Positions 15,067 to 23,164 of a DNA stretch of 25,599 nucleotides are shown here, in pieces. Location of the stretch: assembly GCA_050250135.1 (NCBI GenBank), contig JBFWPF010000030.1, positions 1 to 25,599 of the forward strand. Reading direction: 5' to 3'. The translations under genes and the position numbers were made by a program. Below the pieces are notes generated by a model, which saw nothing but the letters and a program-made list of their open reading frames with translations, did no database searches and had not been told where the DNA came from. The stretch comes from JBFWPF01 sp050250135. Lineage in GTDB: Bacteria > Chlamydiota > Chlamydiia > Chlamydiales > JAFEGQ01. Positions within the stretch are counted from its first letter, which is position 1; each line of letters opens with the position of its first letter.

Positions 15067-16347
15067 CTAGAGTTCCTCCCCTGCACCTGCCCCAAACTGC
15101 CAAACGGAGAGCCAGGTGATGGCAAATAAAAGGAGAGCACTGGCTACGTACCGGCTCAGGTTGAGGCAAACAATGGATGAAGTGCTGGCCTTTCCAGGTC
15201 GAGAAGGCTTCCACCCCTCCTGTTCCTGCTGAGCTGCTCTCTTAAGATGGCAAGGAGTTCCAGAAAAGCTAGTGCGTATCTTAACTTTTTTGTTAATTTT
15301 ACTCGCCTGATAGAGACAATAGTACCCCCAACCATAGTCCCTTAAGCCAGTATCATAGATGCCTAAGTCTTCGAGTGTAGTGTTGACCTTAAGAGCCTCT
15401 GCTAGAGCCTCGGCCCCCAACTCACCAATAAAGGTATGCTCTAGGCCCACATGCTTCAAACTCCGATTCACTTTTAGGACTTCAGCAAATAGAGCCGCAC
15501 TCTCATCTTTTATCATATTACCGGACAGCCTAATCGATGTGACATTGCGAGTGTTCTTTAGAGCGTCAGCTAGTGGGGAGTTGTCGAGAAAATTGACGGA
15601 GCACCCAAACCACATGAACCCAAGATCGATAGACTTCACTTTCCTTATGTCGTATGCTAGAACAAGAGAGGCTGCCCCTTGGTCCCCTATTGGATTCCCA
15701 CATAAGCTAACCGGATCCAGCACTCTATTCTTCTTCATCATCTCTGCGATGGCATTAGCCCCCTGGTGACCTATTTTGCAAAATTGGACACCCAGTGTTT
15801 TCAACGTCCTGTTGTGATTAGAAAGCGGGAGAAGCCAGGCACGCACCGAGTTATCGCCGATCGGGCTACTCTGAAACCAGAGGTCTGTAAGCGTCGTATT
15901 AACCCTAAAGGCCTCAGCAAACGCTGGCCCCACATCATCTCCAATTTTGTTGCGGCACAGATTCAATTCCTTGAGGACCCAGTTGGTTTTGAGCATACCC
16001 GCAAACGCACATGCCCCTGAGCTATCAATATTGCAATCGGCAAGGTTCACCGAAGTGATGCTGGGGTGATGCTTAAGGGCGTTTGCCAGTGATATTGCCA
16101 CTTGAGAACCAAATGAAGTCCCGCCTAGGGAAATATGGGTCAGGTATCGATGGTTTGCGATCGCAGGGGCCACAGCAAACATCTCTTCACCTGTTAGGTC
16201 AGGTAGATGCAGTTGAGTTGCTTGCCAATTATGCCTAATAGCCTCCCCCATTTTTGCCGCCCCCATACTTTTCTTCTCTTCTGCTCCAAAAGAGATTATA
16301 GGCAAGCCGGGATCAAATTGGGCCCACACGAAGTCGACGAGGAACAT
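15067..16347 (-). CDS. Leucine-rich repeat protein (ribonuclease-inhibitor/NLR type) with C-terminal anchor
   Basis: This 426-residue protein contains about ten repeats of roughly 28 residues of the form LxxLxLxxNxIGDxGAxALAEALKxNxT, for example LKELNLCRNKIGDDVGPAFAEAF and TTLEDLGIYDTGLRDYG. This long repeat class is typical of eukaryotic ribonuclease inhibitor and NLR receptors and forms a curved protein-binding surface. A basic, Ser-rich linker follows, then one hydrophobic helix near the end (YVASALLLFAITWLSVW). There is no signal peptide. GAGGTAGGT precedes ATG 16347 directly. The gene is visibly richer in A and T than the core genes. It is followed by the protease gene after 12 bases; a scaffold-protease pair is plausible but unproven. 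Confidence 0.85.
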   Translation of the reverse strand: MFLVDFVWAQFDPGLPIISFGAEEKKSMGAAKMGEAIRHNWQATQLHLPDLTGEEMFAVAPAIANHRYLTHISLGGTSFGSQVAISLANALKHHPSITSVNLADCNIDSSGACAFAGMLKTNWVLKELNLCRNKIGDDVGPAFAEAFRVNTTLTDLWFQSSPIGDNSVRAWLLPLSNHNRTLKTLGVQFCKIGHQGANAIAEMMKKNRVLDPVSLCGNPIGDQGAASLVLAYDIRKVKSIDLGFMWFGCSVNFLDNSPLADALKNTRNVTSIRLSGNMIKDESAALFAEVLKVNRSLKHVGLEHTFIGELGAEALAEALKVNTTLEDLGIYDTGLRDYGWGYYCLYQASKINKKVKIRTSFSGTPCHLKRAAQQEQEGWKPSRPGKASTSSIVCLNLSRYVASALLLFAITWLSVWQFGAGAGEEL

Positions 16348-16544
16348 ACCTACCTCTTTACTGGCTACTTAACTTGGCGCGGATCGTAAAGAATTGATCA
16401 ATATAAATAAAGAAAAGGATTCGCGTCTCTCGCGGCTAGCCCCCGTTAGCAGATGCGTGAGAGGGTTTCGACTAAGCGCTCGATTCTGGCGAGGCAGTGG
16501 AGATAGGGGCTGATGCTCGCCCTTTCATTATATCAGGAGTCTGA
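16348..16544. other. Intergenic region with a possible small RNA on the minus strand
   Basis: No convincing protein gene is present. On the minus strand TATAAT occurs at 16528-16533 in the sequence TGATATAATGAAAGG, without a good -35 box. About 100 nt downstream CGCG-AGAGA-CGCG is followed by AATCCTTTTCTTT, a terminator-like ending near 16400-16430. AGCCCC and GGGGCT about 75 bases apart could close a stem. These suggest a short transcript, but I recognise no known RNA family. The promoter of the LRR gene must lie in the AT-rich part (16380-16430). Confidence 0.25.
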
Positions 16545-16571
16545 TCCCTCCCCACTCGAGATGGGGAGGGA
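16545..16571 (-). terminator. Strong GC-rich hairpin after the basic-protein gene
   Basis: TCCCTCCCCA (16545-16554) and its exact complement (16562-16571) form a 10-bp stem with a 7-base loop containing CTCGAG. It begins 9 bases after the stop codon of the minus-strand gene ending at 16581. There is no U-tract on the downstream side, so it may serve as a transcript-stabilising end rather than a classical intrinsic terminator. Confidence 0.5.
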
Positions 16572-16580
16572 GTAAGGCCC

Positions 16581-16877
16581 TTACCGTCTGCGGGAACGGG
16601 CGCGCTGGCTGGTAGCGCGGCTTCTAGTGGTCGTACGGGCCTTCTGCGCAGGACGTGCCTTTTGGGCAACAGGAGTCGCATAGGCATGAAGCGTTAGAGC
16701 CGATACCCGCTCGGCCATCGCTCCAAAAATCGCAGCAGGCTCAGCTACCTCGGCGCGGATCGCATCCTGCCCAGCAGCGACAACCTGGTTTACCGTGCTC
16801 GAAGAGTCGAGACGGTAGAGCAGCTCGGAACCCCCACGGGATTGCTTAAGCTGTTGTCTGTGTTTACTATCTTTCAT
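16581..16877 (-). CDS. Small Ala/Arg-rich basic protein, possibly nucleic-acid binding
   Basis: This 98-residue protein has a polar N terminus (MKDSKHRQQLKQSRGG), a central Ala/Val/Glu helix of about 40 residues, and a strongly basic, repetitive tail from about residue 70 with Ala-Lys, Ala-Arg and Ser-Arg units ending in ARSRRR. Such tails recall chlamydial histone-like proteins and other nucleoid proteins, but I see no specific match to Hc1 or Hc2. AGGAG lies 8 bases before ATG 16877, favouring it over GTG 16880. A TATAAT on the minus strand at 16959-16964 may be the -10 box, with a leader of about 75 nt. A strong hairpin follows the gene. Confidence 0.65.
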   Translation of the reverse strand: MKDSKHRQQLKQSRGGSELLYRLDSSSTVNQVVAAGQDAIRAEVAEPAAIFGAMAERVSALTLHAYATPVAQKARPAQKARTTTRSRATSQRARSRRR

Positions 16878-16974
16878 CACTCATTCTCCTAGGAATAGCG
16901 TTTCACCCTTGATTATTCCAGGGCTCAGCTTCTTAATTCAGATATACTAACTATTTCAATTATAGTTAAGGTAA

Positions 16975-18027
16975 TTACTGTTTATCTTTTAAACTACTAA
17001 GGGATAGGGAGTTATTGGATAGTTGGCCGACGAGATGTTCGATCCGGACCAGGTAATGGAGGTAGGTGTGGTAGTTGAGCCACTGGCGGCTATGCTCTTT
17101 GTCGGGGGGCGGGAGGGCGAGTATTGAGATCAGGATCCGGCGGCGGATGATCTCCCCTGTATCCTCCATCTCCTTCTTTTTCCGCGTCTTAAGAAAGGTC
17201 AGCGGGAGCTCAAACTCCCGCTCGACAAGCTCGCTGTAGGCCTCCAGTTCGGGGCGGGTCGCTTGGAGGGCGAGGAGACTGGTCCTCCGCTGGACGGTAT
17301 AGGTAAGTCCCCGCAGGAGATTGGCAAGGTGGTCGAGTTGGGTAAGGAGAAGCCCTCCATTCCTGGGGAAAAAGTTGCCAAAGATCCGCTCGTAGCGCTT
17401 CTCCTCGAGGGCCTTATGGGCCTTCTCGAAGAGGGTCCGCTGCTCCTCCTCGACGGCGCTGATCTCCTCTTTATCGGGATGTTGAGTCAGGAAGGCCTGG
17501 TTGAGGAGGTGGAGGCGGCGCTGGGAGAGGGTTATGAGACCGGCGAGGTGGGTCCGGAGGAGGTCTGAGGCCCGCATGGGGAAGATCACGAGAGAGGCGA
17601 GGAGGGCACATCCGGCGCCGACGAGGGTGTCGACGATCCGCATGAGGAGGGCATAGAGGGTAAGGGCCTCTTGGAGCCCTGAGGTGGCGACGAAGAGGAG
17701 GGCGGTAAAGAAGAGGAAAAGGGTGTAGGAGTAGGGAAGGTAATAGATCGCAAAGAAGAGGGCAATTGCAAAGAGGGTCTGGTCGGCCCACCGGGCCTCC
17801 TGGACGAGGAGGTGGAGCCCTCCCCCGACCAGGCTACCCGCCACCGTCATCACCGCCCTCTGCCAGGAGCGCTGAATGGAGAGACCCAGGCTCCCTGCCG
17901 CTGTCGAGGTGGCCACAAAGAAGACCCAAAGGGCATAGGGGAGGTGGAAGAGCTCGACGATCACCATCGACAGGACAAGGGAGAGGGAGACCCGGAGGGC
18001 GACCTTGGTAGTGCGGGCTAGCTTCAC
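16975..18027 (-). CDS. FUSC-type membrane protein, second half-size gene
   Basis: This 350-residue protein has about six predicted membrane helices in the first 155 residues (opening VALRVSLSLVLSMVIVELFHLPYALWVFFVAT), then a long soluble helical domain rich in Leu, Glu, Arg and Gln. The pattern fits one repeat of fusaric acid resistance/aromatic acid exporter proteins (FUSC, YccS, AaeB), which are normally about 650-720 residues with two such membrane modules. The start ATG overlaps the stop of the preceding gene by four bases (18024-18027), so the two are co-translated and probably form one transporter. The exported compound is unknown. Confidence 0.72.
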   Translation of the reverse strand: MKLARTTKVALRVSLSLVLSMVIVELFHLPYALWVFFVATSTAAGSLGLSIQRSWQRAVMTVAGSLVGGGLHLLVQEARWADQTLFAIALFFAIYYLPYSYTLFLFFTALLFVATSGLQEALTLYALLMRIVDTLVGAGCALLASLVIFPMRASDLLRTHLAGLITLSQRRLHLLNQAFLTQHPDKEEISAVEEEQRTLFEKAHKALEEKRYERIFGNFFPRNGGLLLTQLDHLANLLRGLTYTVQRRTSLLALQATRPELEAYSELVEREFELPLTFLKTRKKKEMEDTGEIIRRRILISILALPPPDKEHSRQWLNYHTYLHYLVRIEHLVGQLSNNSLSLSSLKDKQ

Positions 18028-19088
18028 CTTTTCCTCACAAGCATCGGGTGTTGGAGGCGGTCGATCAGCTCGGCTGCCCGGGTGAGGTTGTGCCAGAGGT
18101 TTTGGGCGGCGGCAACAAAGTTAAAGGCCCTGACCGCCTTCTGAGGGGGCCCCATATTGACCGGCTCCTCCTCAATCGAGCCAACAAGCCCCTGCAGCAG
18201 CTCCTGCCCTCGGTCGATCGCCTCGTAAACCGGGAGGGTGGATCGCTGAGAGGCCACATTCACCGCAACGCCGGCCGCACGGAGCCCCCTTGCCGCCTGC
18301 CGACCGATCGCAAAGTAGCGCTCCCCACCCCCCTCTTTCCGGAGGCTGATCAGGTAGCGCTGCAGGTAGCGTCCATCGGTGTAGAGCTCCCTGAGGAGGA
18401 GGACAATCTCTGAGGTTGCATCGACCAGGTCGGACTGGTTCCAGTGGGCGGAGCGGGTCTCGAGCATCGCCTGCTGCGCTTTGCCGAGCATCTCACTGGC
18501 CACCCGGGCCGCCTCCCCGGTTTCGGCTTCGACCATATCGGCAATCCGGCCAAAGGTGAGGTGGAGGGTCGACTGGAGGAGGGGGATCTTATGGTCGGGA
18601 AGGACATAAAAGTAGACGAGGAAGGCCGATCCAAAGCCGATCAGGTAGGAGAGGCTTGCCGAGACAATCTCTTCAAAGGGGATGGAGAGGATGGTGCCAA
18701 AGATCACGAGGGTCGTCACAAAGCGGGGCATTACCACCCAACGCCCTCCAAGGCCAGCTGCCATGTAGGCGAGGAGGGCGATGACCGCCATCCAAGCGTA
18801 ACCTCCGTAGAGGTGGTGGTAGCTGGCGAGGCTACCGATCAGGGCCAAGGCTCCCCCTCCAAAGCCGGCGATCGCCATTGAGATCTTCCGCTGCCGGCTG
18901 CTGTTTCCCACGGTACATTGGGAGAGGATCGCAGCGGCCATGAGCCCAAAAACGGTGTGGCCGACGCCAGCGAGGTCGATGAGCAGGTAGGCTAGCCCTA
19001 CCCCACCAACCGATTTGAGGGCGTGAACCGCCCTGCCCATACCGGGGTCTCGGGTGAAATCGGCGATCCGATGAAAGAGCGTGTGCAT
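18024..19088 (-). CDS. FUSC-type membrane protein, first half-size gene
   Basis: This 354-residue protein also has about six hydrophobic helices in the first half (GGVGLAYLLIDLAGVGHTVFGLMAAAILS and following), then a helical cytoplasmic domain with the segment DATSEIVLLLRELYTDGRYLQRYL. Layout and length match the neighbouring gene, so the pair looks like a FUSC transporter split into two genes or an ancient duplication. GGAGGGG is placed well before ATG 19088. The 85-base region upstream is shared with the divergent gene at 19174. FUSC proteins export aromatic acids or similar organic compounds; the substrate here is unknown. Confidence 0.72.
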   Translation of the reverse strand: MHTLFHRIADFTRDPGMGRAVHALKSVGGVGLAYLLIDLAGVGHTVFGLMAAAILSQCTVGNSSRQRKISMAIAGFGGGALALIGSLASYHHLYGGYAWMAVIALLAYMAAGLGGRWVVMPRFVTTLVIFGTILSIPFEEIVSASLSYLIGFGSAFLVYFYVLPDHKIPLLQSTLHLTFGRIADMVEAETGEAARVASEMLGKAQQAMLETRSAHWNQSDLVDATSEIVLLLRELYTDGRYLQRYLISLRKEGGGERYFAIGRQAARGLRAAGVAVNVASQRSTLPVYEAIDRGQELLQGLVGSIEEEPVNMGPPQKAVRAFNFVAAAQNLWHNLTRAAELIDRLQHPMLVRKR

Positions 19089-19173
19089 ATCCCCTCCATA
19101 CCTGAGTTGGGTGTAACTTGCACCGATTTGACGATTCCTCTATCTTCATTCCGAGTTAACTTTGAGGTGAACG

Positions 19174-20100
19174 ATGAAAGGCCTTTTCCTTCTTGCCCTA
19201 CTCCTTATGCCCGCACTTGCACACGCCCACCATCTCGAAAGCTGCTTGCAGGTCGAGGGGGAGTGGGTCCTCCTTCTCGATGACACCTCCTGTTGGGAGC
19301 TCTCTCCGATGAAACCCAAAGAGCAGAGTTGGAGCGAGTGGTGGCATGGGGTCCAACCCAAACAGCCCGACGAACGGTTCCTTGTCGACCTGACTGAATG
19401 GAAACGGGGTGGAGAGATTGGGGTTTACCATGAGGGGCAGGCGCCGATCGCCGGCTTCCCCTACCTCCTAGAGCACCAGCCGACCGGTCAGCTGGTCTAC
19501 GCCCGCCTCCTCCCTTCCGACCGGATCCACCTGCCGAAAACGGCTGCAGCCAAAGCCTTCCAACAGAATGGAGCCTTTAGTCACCATACGATCCGCAAGG
19601 CGCTCGATCTGCAAGGGGAGCGGGTGCTCGTCCTCGAGGATAACACCATCTGGCACCTCCAGAAAATCAGAGAAAACAGCCGCACCATCAGCCAGTGGTG
19701 GAGCGGCATTGAACTCGAGCAACCCGATAAGCCCTTCCTCTTCTCCCGCTCCAGCTGGGAGGTAGGGGATGAGCTCGGCCTCACCGCCTACCACTGGGGA
19801 AGCCTTGGCCTGGCGACCTTCTACGAGGCAACGGAGGGTGTGGGGCGCTACTCCTACCTCCTCGAAAATCCGGTCACGGGAGAGATGGCTTTTGCTACCC
19901 CCCTCTCGACCTCCGACCTTGTGGAGCGGCTCATCCGATATGCCGAGGAGCGCTACAACCAGGGCCACTCGGCCGGCTACTCCTCGGGTTACTCAGCCGG
20001 CTATAACGCCGGTTACAACAGAGGGTCAGTAGTAGCTCAAAAGCAGAATGAGGCCACCGGTGACGCCCTGCAGGCCTATACAGATGGGCTAAGCCACTAA
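19174..20100 (+). CDS. Exported protein with a duplicated ~100-residue domain and Gly-Tyr repeats
   Basis: This 308-residue protein starts with a clear Sec signal peptide (MKGLFLLALLLMPALAHA, cleavage after residue 18). The mature part contains two copies of one domain, about 21-118 and 137-244. Shared landmarks are a VLLLDDTSCW / VLVLEDNTIW segment, SEWWHGVQPKQPDERFL / SQWWSGIELEQPDKPFL, and PYLLEHQPTGQLVYA / SYLLENPVTGEMAFA. After a helical linker come about six four-residue units of the type Y-S/N-x-G (about 265-288), including GYSAGYNAGYNRG, then a short acidic tail. GAGGTGA precedes ATG 19174. I recognise no family. The Gly-Tyr tail could be flexible or surface-binding. It is divergent from the FUSC pair. 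Confidence 0.75.
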   Translation: MKGLFLLALLLMPALAHAHHLESCLQVEGEWVLLLDDTSCWELSPMKPKEQSWSEWWHGVQPKQPDERFLVDLTEWKRGGEIGVYHEGQAPIAGFPYLLEHQPTGQLVYARLLPSDRIHLPKTAAAKAFQQNGAFSHHTIRKALDLQGERVLVLEDNTIWHLQKIRENSRTISQWWSGIELEQPDKPFLFSRSSWEVGDELGLTAYHWGSLGLATFYEATEGVGRYSYLLENPVTGEMAFATPLSTSDLVERLIRYAEERYNQGHSAGYSSGYSAGYNAGYNRGSVVAQKQNEATGDALQAYTDGLSH

Positions 20101-20113
20101 TAATTAGTCGTTA

Positions 20114-20142
20114 TTGCCATCTATTTCACAATTTGTTATTAT
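20114..20142 (+). promoter_or_regulatory. Promoter of the HEXXGH / F-box operon
   Basis: TTGCCA (20114-20119) and TATTAT (20137-20142) are separated by exactly 17 bases in an AT-rich spacer. They lie just upstream of ATG 20166, which has GAGAGATAG before it. The short direct repeat CAATTTGT occurs within and after the promoter and might be an operator, though it may be chance. Confidence 0.55.
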
Positions 20143-20165
20143 ATTACTCAATTTGTGAGAGATAG

Positions 20166-21431
20166 ATGGAAAACGATACTGATTTCAGGGCGGCCTCGCT
20201 TGCTCTAGTTGGTGCTACTGGCGCTCTGGCTGCCTGCGTTTACCAGCTGACCGGCGTGGGGACCGCCCTCCACGAGATTGTGGGGCACGCCTTTTTGGGC
20301 GGCTACCTGATGCGCCATTACGGCCCCGGAGAGTCCCCTGAGTGGCAGATCGATGGGTGGGACAATTTCCGTGCCATATTCCGGGCGAGCTCGGTCCAAG
20401 AGGGGGCGGTTGCGACCTTCCACTGGCTGACCGGCCACGACGCAAACGGAGACGGCGCCTCGGGAGTTGCCTGGGTTGAGGGGGGGACCCCCAACAGCCT
20501 CGCCCAGTGGATGGGCCGCGACGGGCTAAGTGCGTGGACGAGCGCCGCCGGCTCCCTCCCCGACCTAGCCCTCGATAGCGCGGCCTCCGTAGGGGGAATT
20601 CACCTCATGGAGCGTGCCCCCCACCTCGCCTCCTTCCTGATCGGCTTTGCGCTCACCAATCACCTGATCACCTCTCTGTATCCCCTATCGGCCGCCCTGA
20701 TGTCGGCCAAGGAGCTCGCCGAGGCCGCTAGGAGCGGTCATGACTTTGCCAACTTTGCCTACAGAATCGGAAAGATCACGGGGATGGAGGCCACTAGGGT
20801 CGCCAAGCTCACCGCCCTCTGCTGGAGCCTCTCCCTTCCCACCCTCATCGCCTACACCCTCCTCTCCAAGTACTCCCATCCGAAATACTGCGTCACCGAT
20901 GAACAGGCCGAAGAGGCCCTCCACAACGAGGGCAAGCTAGGCCCCTTCACCGACTACGAGCTCGACCAGGCCCGCAGTAAGCTCTACCACGAGTGGCGGG
21001 GCAAGCGCACCTCTCCCAAACTCTACCGGGTCCTCAAGTGGTTCACGATGGGACGGCTTACCCTGAGTATAGCGGCAAAATATGGGGGGATACTCAGCCT
21101 TTCGGCCCTCCCCTCCCTCCGCCCCTACGCCACCGCGCTAAAGGCCCTCGTCCCCCTAATGGGGAGCGCCGCCATCGCCGCAAAGGGGCTCCGCTGCTAT
21201 GCTGACTACCACGAGCCCGAGACGCGGGTCACCCAAAATGCCAAGAAAATCAGCGCCCTCGACTTTGCCTTTACTACCGCTATTGCCCTCGGTCTCTTTA
21301 GGGGAATGTGGGGAAACCACACCAAGACCTTTGCCCTATCCCTCATCGCCAGCTCCCTTAAACCCCTTGTCATCGGCCACCTCCGCCTCCGCGAGGAGCG
21401 GGTCGCCTTTGCTCATAGCCAAAACACATGA
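20166..21431 (+). CDS. Unknown multi-helix membrane protein with HEXXGH motif
   Basis: This 421-residue protein begins with a hydrophobic segment that runs directly into ALHEIVGHAFLGGYL, so His36, Glu37 and His41 form a HEXXGH motif like the zinc site of dipeptidyl peptidase III. The spacing differs from the usual HEXXH of membrane metalloproteases. Further hydrophobic stretches lie near 155-185, 218-236, 296-345 and 370-410, separated by charged loops. Membrane-embedded peptidase activity is possible, but no third zinc ligand can be named and I recognise no family. Its stop overlaps the F-box gene start by four bases (21428-21431), so the two are co-translated. A promoter lies 24 bases upstream. 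Confidence 0.65.
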   Translation: MENDTDFRAASLALVGATGALAACVYQLTGVGTALHEIVGHAFLGGYLMRHYGPGESPEWQIDGWDNFRAIFRASSVQEGAVATFHWLTGHDANGDGASGVAWVEGGTPNSLAQWMGRDGLSAWTSAAGSLPDLALDSAASVGGIHLMERAPHLASFLIGFALTNHLITSLYPLSAALMSAKELAEAARSGHDFANFAYRIGKITGMEATRVAKLTALCWSLSLPTLIAYTLLSKYSHPKYCVTDEQAEEALHNEGKLGPFTDYELDQARSKLYHEWRGKRTSPKLYRVLKWFTMGRLTLSIAAKYGGILSLSALPSLRPYATALKALVPLMGSAAIAAKGLRCYADYHEPETRVTQNAKKISALDFAFTTAIALGLFRGMWGNHTKTFALSLIASSLKPLVIGHLRLREERVAFAHSQNT

Positions 21432-22699
21432 TTAACGACATTGCCCAGGATAACTGGAACCAGATCCTAGACTACTGCACCCCCTATGAGGTGGGCTCCT
21501 TTGCCCAGACCTGCAAGGCGGGCCAGAAGGTCGCAACGGCCTATATAGAATCGAGAGCTAAGCAGTTTCCCGACTGGAACGAGAAGTTGGACCCGAAAAG
21601 GGTCTATTGGGAGAGTTGGTTTACGAAGGTGATGGAGGCTCGCTCCCTTTTCAAGGTCCAGGAGAGCCCAGCACCCGAGCACCGCCTTCAGCTGATAGCC
21701 GCCATTGGAGCCCGTAATCCCCCCGTCGCCCTCTGGTCCCAAAAGGAAAACAGTCTCACCTCCCTCTGTGAGCTTTGGGTGCTTGATCCCTGGACCCACA
21801 ACACCCTGCTTCGGGCCGACATTAATCCCCCCGACAGTGTTCGGCAGGCGGCCGTGAGGGCCCTCTGGTGGGAGCCATCCCAGCGGTTCTTGCTCGCCGC
21901 AAACACTTGGTACAATCAGCTTCTCTATGCCTTTGACCTCATCAACCAGAGCCAGCTCCTCCTCACCGATAAGTCCGTTGGCTTTACCCTCTTCAGCTGG
22001 GCAAATGACCCCCATGTTGCAGTGGCCCACTTCAACGAACTTGCGGTCTATCGCCTTACGCAAGGGGGGCTCACCAAGAAGCACTCTATACTTCAGCCTA
22101 TAGGGAAAAGGGGGGTATCGCTTTGCTTTGTCCCCTCATCCCCTCCCCGGCTAGCCGTGGCGATCCCCTCTACTAAGATCGTCGTCTGGTCCTTTACTAC
22201 CAACACTGCCTATGAAATACCCGATACGAAGATTGGGTCTGATATCGTAGGCGCCTACGAAACGACGGCAGGATGGTGGATTCGCTCCAAGACGCTCAGT
22301 GGTTCGTACAGCCACCCGATCGACGGATACAAAAACCATAAGTCGCAGGAGGCGCCTACCCTTAGCCTTTGGCGCTCCCCGTATTTGGAAGGGGCGGTTA
22401 CACTAAGCAGCAGCACCCTATCTTTCCACGGAAACTACCTTCAAGCACCCAAAGACCTCCAACAGGGTATGGCAGTCCTGGTCTCCCGCAATGGCCTCCC
22501 CTTGCTGGTGTGCGCCAGCCGCTGGGACAAGCCCGGGTCGCTCACCACCTGGTCATTGGTGCCAGAGCACGTCCCTCCTCCTGCGAGCCCTCCTGCAAAG
22601 CCCGCCCGCTCCTATAAGCCCCTCCTCTTGCTCCTCATCCCCCTCGCCCTCTACACCCTCTACCGCCTCAATTTGACAAGGAAATCCCCCATCCGCTAA
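21428..22699 (+). CDS. F-box-like, WD40-like propeller protein with C-terminal anchor
   Basis: This 423-residue protein starts with about 40 residues that read as an F-box (DNWNQILDYCTPYEVGSFAQTCKAG... at about 7-45, comparable to LPxELLxxILSYLxxxDLxxLxxVCR). The middle resembles a beta-propeller with WD40-like blades: AVRALWWEPSQRFLLAAN, NDPHVAVAHFNELAVYRL and SPPRLAVAIPSTKIVVWSF. A Pro-rich linker leads to one hydrophobic helix (about 398-412) and a basic tail. F-box proteins bind SKP1 and hand substrates held by their propeller to an SCF ubiquitin ligase; bacteria use them only in host cells. F-box families are expanded in some environmental chlamydiae. The match is by pattern, so moderate confidence. 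Confidence 0.6.
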   Translation: MINDIAQDNWNQILDYCTPYEVGSFAQTCKAGQKVATAYIESRAKQFPDWNEKLDPKRVYWESWFTKVMEARSLFKVQESPAPEHRLQLIAAIGARNPPVALWSQKENSLTSLCELWVLDPWTHNTLLRADINPPDSVRQAAVRALWWEPSQRFLLAANTWYNQLLYAFDLINQSQLLLTDKSVGFTLFSWANDPHVAVAHFNELAVYRLTQGGLTKKHSILQPIGKRGVSLCFVPSSPPRLAVAIPSTKIVVWSFTTNTAYEIPDTKIGSDIVGAYETTAGWWIRSKTLSGSYSHPIDGYKNHKSQEAPTLSLWRSPYLEGAVTLSSSTLSFHGNYLQAPKDLQQGMAVLVSRNGLPLLVCASRWDKPGSLTTWSLVPEHVPPPASPPAKPARSYKPLLLLLIPLALYTLYRLNLTRKSPIR

Positions 22700-22726
22700 T
22701 CCCGGTTAGAAACCAGGAGGGAACAG

Positions 22727-23161
22727 ATGGGCTCGATTGCTGAGGGGGTCTCCCAATTCCTTGCGGACACCTTTGTCCTCTACACCAAAACGCTGAACTT
22801 CCACTGGAACGTCGTCGACCGCCGCTTTGCAATGCTCCACGCCCTCTTTGAGGAGCACTACAAGGAGCTCGCAAGCGCCAATGATGACCTCGCCGAACAG
22901 GTCCGGCAACTCGGCGCCTTCCCTCCAAGCACCCTCGCCGAGTTTTTAAAAAAGACCCAGCTCAAAGAGCCTTCGGGGCGCCTCTCGGGCGATGAGATGA
23001 TCCGCCACCTCGTGACCGACCACGAAGCGCTGGCGAAAAAACTTCCCCTTCTGATCCAGCACTGCACCGAGGCGGGTGAGGAGGGGTGCGGCGACTTGTT
23101 AATCGAGCGGCTCCGGTTCCACCAGAAGGCGGCCTGGATGCTGCGTAGCCATTTGGAGTAA
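22727..23161 (+). CDS. dps: Dps-family ferritin-like protein, cytoplasmic
   Basis: This 144-residue protein has the Dps signature LNFHWNVVDRRFAMLHALF and DDLAEQVRQLG. His26, His38, Asp53 and Glu57 have exactly the spacing (12, 15, 4) of the intersubunit ferroxidase residues in E. coli Dps (His51, His63, Asp78, Glu82). Dps dodecamers oxidise iron with peroxide, store it, and often protect DNA. It lacks the Lys-rich N-terminal tail used for DNA binding in E. coli, so iron or peroxide detoxification is the likelier role. GGAGGG precedes ATG 22727. The exported paralogue begins 4 bases after its stop, so the two are co-expressed. Confidence 0.92.
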   Translation: MGSIAEGVSQFLADTFVLYTKTLNFHWNVVDRRFAMLHALFEEHYKELASANDDLAEQVRQLGAFPPSTLAEFLKKTQLKEPSGRLSGDEMIRHLVTDHEALAKKLPLLIQHCTEAGEEGCGDLLIERLRFHQKAAWMLRSHLE

Positions 23162-23164
23162 AAT

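Noticed and set aside
16472..16687. 71-residue minus-strand frame over the end of the basic-protein gene
   Set aside because: Overlaps the better-supported gene (good RBS, sensible composition) and runs through its terminator hairpin.
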